DNA of 39,906 bases, from IMG/VR virus record IMGVR_UViG_3300022602_000213, positions 1 through 39,906 of that record; one strand, given 5' to 3'. The notes under the pieces were generated by a model. The model did not search any database. It was not told the origin of the DNA and saw nothing but the letters and a program-made list of their open reading frames with translations. The stretch's first letter is position 1. Every line of letters starts with the position of its first letter. Positions 13,120 to 20,970 of this stretch are shown in pieces. Source of the DNA: a virus. The position numbers and the translations under genes were made by a program.

Positions 13120-14099
13120 ATATTTTAGTAACAGGTGGTTGTGGATTGATTGGACACAACGTAGTACATCTATTAGAGCAACTAGGACACGAAGTCTCTA
13201 TCATAGACAATCGAACCACATATGGATTGGTACCCGAGACTGAGATAAATTATCTCATGCATGAACGGTTAAAAAAGGTCAAATCTCGATCAATCTACAA
13301 AGAAAATATCGAAACTGCGGTAACTACAGATTATATTATAGCCAAACACAAACCTGATATTGTAGTACACATGGCCAGCTTTCCTAGACAAAAAGTTGTA
13401 AATGTAAATCCCGCCTGGGGCAGTAGAGTCATGATGGAAGGACTCATCAATGTACTTGAAAGTTCTCGCAAACACGGTGTTAAAAAAGTCGTGTACATTT
13501 CTAGCTCAATGGTGTATGGTGACTTTTCTGATGATGTCTCAGAAGACGCAGCATGTAATCCAATTGGGCAGTACGGAATTATGAAACTAGCAGGAGAACA
13601 CCTTGTCAAAGATTATGCACGTCGTGGCAGTTTTGATTATACTATTATTCGCCCTAGTGCTGTATATGGGCCACTTGATGTTGAAGATCGAGTTGTTGCC
13701 AAATTCATGCTGGCAGCCATGCGAGGAGGAACCCTTAAAGTCAACGGAGCAGGAGAAACCTTAGACTTTACCTATGTCGATGATGCAGCCGCTGGTATTG
13801 TTGCCGCGGCACTAAGCGAAAATACCAACAACAAAACATACAATATTACCAAGAGCCATAGTGTTAGCCTAAGTCAGGCTGCTGAAATGATTGTTGACAT
13901 CGTTGGCACTGGCAATATCGAAATAAGAGACAAAGATGCAGACTTTCCAAGTCGTGGTGCATTAAATATTGATGCGGCTCGCAGAGACTTTGGATTTGAC
14001 CCCCGAGTAGATGTTCGTGAAGGATTTGAAAATTACTACACTTGGCTTAAAAATAGCCTTTACTGGGCTCCAAAAGCAGTACAACAATCTCAGAACTGA
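13116..14099 (+). CDS. NAD-dependent sugar epimerase/dehydratase (extended SDR)
   Basis: This 327-residue protein is an extended short-chain dehydrogenase acting on nucleotide sugars. It has the NAD-binding GGCGLIG (7-13), the serine-containing ISSSMVYGD segment (128-136) and the catalytic YxxxK as Y153-GIM-K157. Such enzymes epimerise or dehydrate NDP-hexoses, and the next gene is a sugar aminotransferase, so together they probably make an NDP-amino-deoxy-sugar. It is coupled by ATGA to the preceding small gene and overlaps the aminotransferase by 89 nt. The exact substrate cannot be told from the sequence. Confidence 0.92.
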   Translation: MNILVTGGCGLIGHNVVHLLEQLGHEVSIIDNRTTYGLVPETEINYLMHERLKKVKSRSIYKENIETAVTTDYIIAKHKPDIVVHMASFPRQKVVNVNPAWGSRVMMEGLINVLESSRKHGVKKVVYISSSMVYGDFSDDVSEDAACNPIGQYGIMKLAGEHLVKDYARRGSFDYTIIRPSAVYGPLDVEDRVVAKFMLAAMRGGTLKVNGAGETLDFTYVDDAAAGIVAAALSENTNNKTYNITKSHSVSLSQAAEMIVDIVGTGNIEIRDKDADFPSRGALNIDAARRDFGFDPRVDVREGFENYYTWLKNSLYWAPKAVQQSQN

Positions 14100-15114
14100 A
14101 ATACTTGATGCCATAGATACTGTGCTGAGATCCGGCCAGTTGATGAATGGCAACAACACTGCGGAGTTTGAATCGTGGTTGGCCAAGCGAAACAGTGTGA
14201 GACACGCAGTCACTTGCCATTCAGGTACTCAGGCCCTGGAGATCATGGCCCAATACTATGCCCAACAATACGATCATACTGATCTACGAGTATTGATCCC
14301 TACACTAACATATCAAGCCACTGCCAATGCGTTTCTTAGAGCAGGATGGCAAGTGGAATTTGCTGATGTAGATCGCAATGGTCTGGTCAACTATGACACC
14401 ATTGATAACGACCGAGTTTATCATGCCACTGTGCTGATTGGCCTATATGGAGCGGTACCACACTATCCTGTGGATCAATTTGCCAGTGGCATACTGTTGG
14501 AAGATGGTGCACAACACTGGTTGGCCAAAAGATCTTTTGGTGTTGCCAACGCTCAGGCAATCAGTTTTGACCCAATGAAGAACTTGAGCAACTACGGCAA
14601 CGGTGGTGCAGTTGTGACCCCAGATCGTAGCTTGATGGAATTTGCTCGTAGTTGGAGAGACAATGGTAAACCTTCTAACACAGATGTGGGCACCAACAGC
14701 AGGATGAGCGAAATTGACTGTGCTACCATGTTGGTCAAAACCAAATACATTGACCAGTGGCAGGCCCGCAGAGAAACAATCGGCGACTACTGGTGCGAAC
14801 GATTAAAAAATCATGCCAACATACGATGTTTAATCAATGATCGAACTCGACGAGGACATTGTTTTCACAAGTTTGTGATAGAAGTAGATTCAGCAGATAT
14901 ACTACAACGCAATCTTGACATAAGAAAAATTGAAACCAAAGTGCACTATCGCAACCCCTTGCATGAACTACCTGTTTTTCAATCTTTTGCAGGGCCCGAC
15001 ATGATGAGTGTGGCTTCTATGCTGAGCCGTCGTGTGTTATCACTGCCAATATATCCTGAACTCACAGACTTAGAAGTAGAATATATTATAGAGCAGTTGA
15101 TAGATTGCGTTTGA
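14011..15114 (+). CDS. DegT/DnrJ/EryC1-type sugar aminotransferase
   Basis: This PLP-dependent aminotransferase has the usual N-terminal AFTGLQKQYNNLRTEILDAI pattern, the cofactor aspartate in LLEDGAQ (D165) and the PLP lysine K190 in SFDPMKNLSNYGNGGA. The family transfers an amino group, usually from glutamate, to a keto-NDP-sugar made by a dehydratase. The frame extends 89 nt into the epimerase gene; family alignment suggests the true N terminus is near IAFTGL, so a later, perhaps non-ATG, start between 14011 and about 14053 is possible. Its 3' end overlaps the convergent gene at 15086 by 29 nt. Confidence 0.9.
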   Translation: MFVKDLKITTLGLKIAFTGLQKQYNNLRTEILDAIDTVLRSGQLMNGNNTAEFESWLAKRNSVRHAVTCHSGTQALEIMAQYYAQQYDHTDLRVLIPTLTYQATANAFLRAGWQVEFADVDRNGLVNYDTIDNDRVYHATVLIGLYGAVPHYPVDQFASGILLEDGAQHWLAKRSFGVANAQAISFDPMKNLSNYGNGGAVVTPDRSLMEFARSWRDNGKPSNTDVGTNSRMSEIDCATMLVKTKYIDQWQARRETIGDYWCERLKNHANIRCLINDRTRRGHCFHKFVIEVDSADILQRNLDIRKIETKVHYRNPLHELPVFQSFAGPDMMSVASMLSRRVLSLPIYPELTDLEVEYIIEQLIDCV

Positions 15115-17080
15115 AAAACGCATAGCTAGCCAACCAAGCCCAGTCGTAGCTTTTTCTAAGCTCGTTGAACTCTCCGTTGACACTATCATAAAAGTCCATG
15201 GCGTCTTGTGCACCTTTGTGGCTCCAATGTCCATTGACAATAGCACCAGTGTCTTCTTTTAACCAGGCTTTTAGTCGGTATTCGTTTTCTACATTGGGCA
15301 AGCCGGCACGTAGTTTGAGTGCTTCGCGGAAAGCAGTACGCCAGCATGTCCACGGATCTTCGCAATACATTGCAAGTCCTGACAGTACAGGAACTACTTC
15401 GTGTGCAGAATCCAATGTAAAGTCTAGACCATGACCAGCATTGGCTAATACTAATTTTTTATTGTAAGCAATCATTGCTTGATGTCCGTACTCTAATCCA
15501 TTCACAGGATTACTAGCATGGAAAATATAGTGCTTGGGTTCTTGTAGTCGATCAGGTTGCCATGTCCAATCAAAACTTTGTTCAACCCATAGTTTAGCAA
15601 ACACTGCAAAAAACCACGGAGTTGTGCTGGCCTCAGCAGCAGCATGATAGGCTGCCACACGACCGTTGACACCGTCCACACGCACAATGCGATTGGTGCC
15701 AGTATGTGCAGCATTCAAATGTTTCCAGTGTTCATTGGCCATGGATTCACCGTTGCTGATAAACACAATGTCCAAAGGTGTTCCTTTCAGTGTTCGTTGA
15801 CCACGATCAATATATGGATAATCATACAGTTGAGTTTTTATATATGGCACTGCTGATTTTGGCACCACAACACTTTCTGCACCTGGATCTAACGGCACAA
15901 CTGTTTTGGTTTTTTCTCTCCATAACGGCACCGCAGGTAATTTTACCGCAATATCTCTAGTGGTAAACAATGCCAATGGACCGGCCCAAGACTGTGTTTT
16001 GACCGCATCTACGTGAGTATCGTCGGTGTGTTTGATCACAGGCATAGGTCTCCGTGGCACAGATTGATCAACAAAGTTCAAATCGTACCACTCTAACAAT
16101 TGGCATCGTTCAGCACGATAGCGGAACGTAGGTACATGCATAAAAAATGTGTCGCCAAACTTTTCGCCGTCACTTGCAAACACGTGTAACATACTGGCTT
16201 GCCATTGCTCTGGATGCCATGAAAAATCAAAATCATTGTAATCACAAACACTGCTGCAGATCCAGATAAATTCTTCTTGTGAACCTTTGGCTATGCGTTT
16301 GAGCACATCAAAATAATTGTCAAAGTATCGCACTGTTTTTGATGCTTCAGGGATTTTTCCTGCATTGCCATCCATGTGATCTATTTCATAAACAGCCGTG
16401 GCCACACGCTGAGACTGTATGCGAATCTGATCCACAAATTTTGTGTCTGTGGCTCCAGGCACAGTGTACACAGGTCCACCAGTGCGCTGATGTTGTGTAC
16501 CAAATTGGTATATGTAAGGCGGATCAGTGGTATCAGGATGCCAGGTCCAGTCAAACGATTCAATATCCATACCTGTAGGAATAGTCCAACAATCATTTAC
16601 TATGGTCACTGCGGCTCTTGGATGTGCTACATATTTTATTTGTTCAGCACCAGGTACCAAGTAGCAAGGACCGCCAGTTTTTTGCCATTGTGTGCCAAAT
16701 TGATATATCAGTGGAGGTTCTGTAGGATCTGGATGCCAGCTGTAATCCCAGTTGTCAACGCCGTCAGGTGTTATCCACCCTTCATAATTTTCAAGCCTTG
16801 TGATCACAGGAGCCGCATGATAGGTAGTATCTGTGAATCCTGCCGTAGGCACAAGGTATGTGCCAGAATCTTTTTGCCATTGGCTGGCCCAGGCATGGCA
16901 TTGAGTAGATTGCCAGGGCACTGGCTCCCAAAGAAAATCAAAGCCAGAGTAGTCCGATAAGTAATTTATCCACCAAAAATACCTTGTACGACTTAGTGTT
17001 CTTGCATGTTCAATATCAGTCGCTGGTTGCTCGTGAAGAAATACGTTAGGTTGAGTTCCAGAATAAAATACGTCAAACAT
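15086..17080 (-). CDS. WHP-repeat protein with degenerate glycosyltransferase domain
   Basis: This 664-residue protein has five repeats starting near residues 47, 111, 177, 284 and 503, typified by FDWTWHPDTTDPPYIYQFGT followed by a GGPxYxVPGA turn. Residues about 435-595 resemble the glycosyltransferase-like protein at 33813-34742 (shared RVDGVxG, AAxASTT, NGLxYG, WRxxFREAxKL). Where that protein has LIDGDN, this one has AVFAKLW in an alignment without gaps, so the acidic metal/sugar-binding motif is lost. The WHP repeat recurs in large proteins of aquatic T4-like phages; binding rather than catalysis is my inference. It starts one base from the divergent gene at 17082, with no clear ribosome site. 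Confidence 0.8.
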   Translation of the reverse strand: MFDVFYSGTQPNVFLHEQPATDIEHARTLSRTRYFWWINYLSDYSGFDFLWEPVPWQSTQCHAWASQWQKDSGTYLVPTAGFTDTTYHAAPVITRLENYEGWITPDGVDNWDYSWHPDPTEPPLIYQFGTQWQKTGGPCYLVPGAEQIKYVAHPRAAVTIVNDCWTIPTGMDIESFDWTWHPDTTDPPYIYQFGTQHQRTGGPVYTVPGATDTKFVDQIRIQSQRVATAVYEIDHMDGNAGKIPEASKTVRYFDNYFDVLKRIAKGSQEEFIWICSSVCDYNDFDFSWHPEQWQASMLHVFASDGEKFGDTFFMHVPTFRYRAERCQLLEWYDLNFVDQSVPRRPMPVIKHTDDTHVDAVKTQSWAGPLALFTTRDIAVKLPAVPLWREKTKTVVPLDPGAESVVVPKSAVPYIKTQLYDYPYIDRGQRTLKGTPLDIVFISNGESMANEHWKHLNAAHTGTNRIVRVDGVNGRVAAYHAAAEASTTPWFFAVFAKLWVEQSFDWTWQPDRLQEPKHYIFHASNPVNGLEYGHQAMIAYNKKLVLANAGHGLDFTLDSAHEVVPVLSGLAMYCEDPWTCWRTAFREALKLRAGLPNVENEYRLKAWLKEDTGAIVNGHWSHKGAQDAMDFYDSVNGEFNELRKSYDWAWLASYAFFKRNLSTAL
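15106..15122. terminator. possible bidirectional hairpin at convergent gene ends
   Basis: TGCGTTT (15106-15112) and AAACGCA (15116-15122) form a perfect 7-bp stem with a 3-nt loop across the stop codons of two convergent genes. There is no long T tract on either strand, so termination efficiency is uncertain. Confidence 0.4.
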
Positions 17081-17081
17081 A

Positions 17082-18197
17082 ATGATTAGAATAGATGAAA
17101 TTTACAACAATACATTTTGGCCATGGCTAAAGAAAAACAAACCAGGCACTAGATTATTTTTTTGTGATCCGCCGGGCAGAACAGATCCGGACAGTCTATT
17201 TAATCTAGGAGTCGAAGACATTGCAGAAACTGATTATGTATTTTTTCACGATCAAGAACCTGTACATTTAGATTTGCATCAATCGTTGTTTAATGAAGTT
17301 GTTGAACGAAATCTAGATATACAAAAACCTCCGAGGCCAGGGAATAATAGTGTATTCTTTGGACATGTAATAGTAAGTGAACAAGGTGAATTTGTGGAGC
17401 AACTGTGTGCAAATTACAGATGGACTAGTCATTATTATTTTTATCATGGCTGGGCTTGTAAAGATTGGTTTCGTGGATACGATAAATCATTTTTAATTCC
17501 CAGGGCCCAAGATCGTGTGCCAACACGTACTTTTATCAGCCCAAATAGAATAGTTGCTGGAAAGCGTGATCATCGTGTGTTGTTTTTGTATAATGTATTT
17601 AAAAATAGGCTGGAAAACAACTGGATATCTGCACCACGTACATGTGTGTACGAAAACGTAGATATATCAATTGTGGCTAAAAAGTATAATAACATATATC
17701 CTGACATAGAGCAAATATTTCAGTCAGCAGAATTGCCTAAATTATTTCCAGGAGAAGAAACACAATCGATGACAAGCTGTTGGTTAACTAACTTTGATCA
17801 GTCTGCAGATAGTTTAGTGTACGTTCCAACTGAAACAGTATATTTTGGTCGTAGATTGCATATAACAGAAAAAACATTCAAAGCAATTGCACTAGAAATG
17901 CCGTTTGTACTAGTGGCACCTGCACATAGTTTACGTTATATGAAAAGCTATGGATTCCAAACATTTCAAGGAATCTTTGATGAAAGCTACGATGATGAAA
18001 CAGATGATATTGTTCGAATCGAAAAAGTCACTAAGTTGTTGAAAGATCTTGATAATCTATCAATCAAAGAACGCCAGAAAATACACAGAGCTTGCTTACC
18101 CATAGTAAAACATAATTTTGAGCATTTTTACGGTACGGGGTTTGAAAATATACTTTGGCGAGAACTAATGGAAATGCTTGATGAGCTTGCCGTTTAA
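17082..18197 (+). CDS. glycosyltransferase-like protein with GT10-type TEK motif (copy 1)
   Basis: This 371-residue protein carries, in its C-terminal third, ETVYFGRRLHITEKTFKAIA, then MPFVLVAP and GFQTFQGIFDESYD. The TEK-x4-9-PF/PV-x-GP arrangement resembles the donor-binding signature of GT10 fucosyltransferases and related GT-B enzymes. Three more copies of this pattern lie in the window (18181, 30320, 32803). The N-terminal two thirds are not recognisable. It begins one base from the divergent 15086-17080 gene and overlaps the next gene by 17 nt. Likely a glycosyltransferase; sugar unknown. Confidence 0.72.
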   Translation: MIRIDEIYNNTFWPWLKKNKPGTRLFFCDPPGRTDPDSLFNLGVEDIAETDYVFFHDQEPVHLDLHQSLFNEVVERNLDIQKPPRPGNNSVFFGHVIVSEQGEFVEQLCANYRWTSHYYFYHGWACKDWFRGYDKSFLIPRAQDRVPTRTFISPNRIVAGKRDHRVLFLYNVFKNRLENNWISAPRTCVYENVDISIVAKKYNNIYPDIEQIFQSAELPKLFPGEETQSMTSCWLTNFDQSADSLVYVPTETVYFGRRLHITEKTFKAIALEMPFVLVAPAHSLRYMKSYGFQTFQGIFDESYDDETDDIVRIEKVTKLLKDLDNLSIKERQKIHRACLPIVKHNFEHFYGTGFENILWRELMEMLDELAV

Positions 18198-19341
18198 TTT
18201 TATCACTGATTGCATTGTACAAGACAAAATATATCCTGCACTGGCCCAGTGGAAAGCAAAACCTTATACACTTGGATGGAGAGATTTTGCACAGCATTGG
18301 CCAAACACTGTGCCTATTGAACTACTGGAACATTGTAGAATTCACAATTATCCGCACAATATATCTACTACTGGTACAGGATTTTATGCAATTGGTATTG
18401 GATTTTTTAATTTTGATGTTGATTATTTTGAATTAATACCCAACTGGGTGTTTAAAAATAAAAATACAATTTTATTTTACTATCATGAAGGTGATAATCC
18501 TTACCGCATTAAACAAAGATTGGATCAACTTTGTCGTAAACACAAACTGTCCATCAATTGTTATCGTTTTGTCAGTGGGAATACTTCAGCAGATAACATT
18601 CCAGGATTTATATATTTTTCTGATCACGAGTTGCTATACTGGCACCGTAATAGTAAAGTATCAGCTACTTCTATTAATTTAAATCGCCGTCATAAAGAAT
18701 TTACTGCACTATCACGTACACACAAATGGTGGCGAGCCACTGTTATGACTGATATGATTCGCAATGAACTATTATCAAATAGTTATTGGAGTTATCGCAC
18801 AGATATAGCACTTGACGAATCTCTCAAAGATAATCCCATTGAAGTAGATACGTTAGCAATTAGATCAGACATAAATGATTTTTTAATAGGAGCTCCTTAT
18901 ACATGTGATAACATGACCGCAGATCAACACAACGATCACAGTACACTTGAAACTGACCATTATTTTAATGCTTATTGTAATATTGTGCTAGAAACGCATT
19001 ACGATGCTGATCAAAGCGGTGGTGCATTCTTAACTGAAAAAACATTTAAGCCAATCAAACATGGACAGCCATTTGTTGTTGTTGGACCACCTGGAAGTTT
19101 ATCAGCACTGCGTAAGTTAGGATATCGCACATTTGATCATGCTATTGACAATAGCTACGATCTAATTCAAGACAACACACAACGTTGGCAAAAAACACTC
19201 AAAACTATTCAACAAATACAACAACAAGATATGCATGCGTGGTTCCAAAGTTGTATTGATGATGTACAACATAATCAACAATTATTTTTAGCATCAAAAT
19301 ATGCAAGATTAAATACTTTATACGAAAGATTACATGATTAA
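18181..19341 (+). CDS. glycosyltransferase-like protein with GT10-type TEK motif (copy 2)
   Basis: This 386-residue protein has GGAFLTEKTFKPIKHGQPFV, VGPPGSLSALRKLGYRTFDH and DNSYD in its C-terminal third, the clearest version of the TEK/PF/GP signature. The N-terminal part (about 1-260) is diverged. I choose ATG 18181 over the in-frame TTG at 18178. It is overlapped by the amidinotransferase start (19334). Function by analogy with GT10/GT-B enzymes; acceptor unknown. Confidence 0.72.
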   Translation: MSLPFNFITDCIVQDKIYPALAQWKAKPYTLGWRDFAQHWPNTVPIELLEHCRIHNYPHNISTTGTGFYAIGIGFFNFDVDYFELIPNWVFKNKNTILFYYHEGDNPYRIKQRLDQLCRKHKLSINCYRFVSGNTSADNIPGFIYFSDHELLYWHRNSKVSATSINLNRRHKEFTALSRTHKWWRATVMTDMIRNELLSNSYWSYRTDIALDESLKDNPIEVDTLAIRSDINDFLIGAPYTCDNMTADQHNDHSTLETDHYFNAYCNIVLETHYDADQSGGAFLTEKTFKPIKHGQPFVVVGPPGSLSALRKLGYRTFDHAIDNSYDLIQDNTQRWQKTLKTIQQIQQQDMHAWFQSCIDDVQHNQQLFLASKYARLNTLYERLHD

Positions 19342-20353
19342 TAGTTATACAAGTTGGCAACCGTTGGAAGAAGTTATTGTTGGACGTGCATACACACCTG
19401 ATTACTTCGACTTCATTGACAATGCTCAGGTTCGCAACCAACTACAACAAATTTTATTTGAGACCGAAGAAGATTTAAATAATCTTCAAAAGATTATAGA
19501 GACATACGGAGCCCGTGTGCGTAGACCAAATTTAATGCAGAAAGATCAATTTCAAAATTTACAAGTGCAAGGAAAAGGTGCGCCACTACCACCATTGACT
19601 CCTCGAGATTGGCAGATAACTTTAGGTCAAACTTTGTTACGTGTGTTGCCAATGAATGAGCTGGATGTTATTTGCGAAGAGTACACCAATCAAGTTGTTA
19701 ATCCTCATGGAAAATACTGGGATCCAAATTGTATATTAAATGGTGCTAGCGCCAGTTGTATTGTGCGTGTGGGTCGTGATATATTTTTTGATAACAGTGA
19801 TTTTTTGCGACCTGATCAAACACAATGGATAGTAGATAATGTACTGGGATCAGATTACAGAATACACGAAGCTATAACAGATGGGCACGGCGATGCTGTG
19901 TTTGCTATTTTAAAGCCAGGTGTGATACTATCTAGCAAACATGACATGCATCTACACCTAGCAGAAGACTTTCCAGGATGGGATGTTATGAAAATATGGG
20001 ACTCCAGTATATGGGCTGCCATGGAAGTTGGCAAGTTTAAGTATGAAACAAGTCCGGGTGCATGGTATGTACAAGGACAAACTCCAACACCTGAATTTAC
20101 AACTTTTGTTGACACTTATCTAAACAAATGGACTGGATTTGTAGCCGAAACGGTATTTGATGTTAACTGTCTTGTATTGGATGAAGAAAATGTAATTTTC
20201 AGTGCTTATAACCGAGATGTGTTTGATTTCTGTAAACGTCACAGAATTAATCCTATCATCAGTGAACTCAGACACAGCTATTTTTGGGACGGTGGAATTA
20301 GTTGTTGCACGCAAGATTTGCGTAGACGTGGCGGGTTAGAAACTTATCTTTGA
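19334..20353 (+). CDS. amidinotransferase (glycine/inosamine type)
   Basis: This 339-residue protein belongs to the guanidino-group-modifying pentein superfamily. The catalytic residues appear as H185 and D187 in TDGHGDAVF and the nucleophile as C324 in GGISCCTQDLRRRG, matching the HCxT...RRxG region of arginine:glycine amidinotransferase. It would move an amidino group from arginine to an amine, releasing ornithine. Next to a sugar aminotransferase and glycosyltransferases, an amino sugar is a sensible acceptor, as in streptomycin-type pathways, but a small amine is also possible. It overlaps the preceding gene by 8 nt and the convergent SGNH gene by 10 nt. Confidence 0.88.
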   Translation: MINSYTSWQPLEEVIVGRAYTPDYFDFIDNAQVRNQLQQILFETEEDLNNLQKIIETYGARVRRPNLMQKDQFQNLQVQGKGAPLPPLTPRDWQITLGQTLLRVLPMNELDVICEEYTNQVVNPHGKYWDPNCILNGASASCIVRVGRDIFFDNSDFLRPDQTQWIVDNVLGSDYRIHEAITDGHGDAVFAILKPGVILSSKHDMHLHLAEDFPGWDVMKIWDSSIWAAMEVGKFKYETSPGAWYVQGQTPTPEFTTFVDTYLNKWTGFVAETVFDVNCLVLDEENVIFSAYNRDVFDFCKRHRINPIISELRHSYFWDGGISCCTQDLRRRGGLETYL

Positions 20354-20970
20354 TCTATAAATTCTGCGGTTATTTGTTTGTAAATCTGATCAGCCAACAT
20401 CATATTATAGTCCGGAGAAAGATGATTATGATATTGATTCATACGTTGGTTGACTGCATTATCTGTTTCCCACGAGTTTTTTGTGCCTCCAGCAGATTCA
20501 ATTGCCAAATCAAGCAACGGTTGGGCGAATTTTAACCCACCTAGTGTTGAAATATACTCCTGATTTATGTGAAAACACTGTATATGTAACACTTGTTTAC
20601 CTTGCACTAGTTTATTTAATTCGTAAAACCATTGTTGCATACACCACTCTGAAACATCATTTGTTTGTATATAAGCATGCCAAATTTTTCTGGCCTGCTC
20701 GGCCTCGGATGAGAGAATACCAAATATAGGATTGCTACTTAACAATCTTTGTGGTTGCGTGTGACAAAAAATAAAATATTTTGTGCGGTCAAAATTATCA
20801 GTGTTACAATAATCTATTAGATGTTGGCGCACTGGCCACCATCCTTGGCCAGGAAAACCTTGCCCTTGTAATTCTAAATTAAGTTTTTTGGCTAGTATGG
20901 CAGGCCAATGTGTATCAGCATCTGTTCTGTAAAAACAATAACTGTCGCCTACAATGTAAATATAACTCAT
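20344..20970 (-). CDS. SGNH/GDSL-like hydrolase
   Basis: This 208-residue protein opens with IYIVGDSYCF, the GDS block of SGNH hydrolases, and near its C terminus has NHLSPDYNMMLADQIY, which resembles block V although the expected catalytic DxxH is replaced by an NxLS form (H within NHLS may serve). Glycine-rich GQGFPGQGWW may be the second block. Such enzymes deacylate glycans or lipids, or act as O-acyltransferases in sugar operons. ATG 20970 overlaps the carbamoyltransferase stop by ATGA. Last gene of the minus-strand cluster. Confidence 0.68.
   Translation of the reverse strand: MSYIYIVGDSYCFYRTDADTHWPAILAKKLNLELQGQGFPGQGWWPVRQHLIDYCNTDNFDRTKYFIFCHTQPQRLLSSNPIFGILSSEAEQARKIWHAYIQTNDVSEWCMQQWFYELNKLVQGKQVLHIQCFHINQEYISTLGGLKFAQPLLDLAIESAGGTKNSWETDNAVNQRMNQYHNHLSPDYNMMLADQIYKQITAEFIDQR

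Noticed and set aside
15086-17080. Repeated WHP blocks as a DNA-level repeat array or CRISPR
   Set aside because: The repeats are protein-level, unevenly spaced and diverged at the DNA level; no regular direct repeats with spacers exist in the window.
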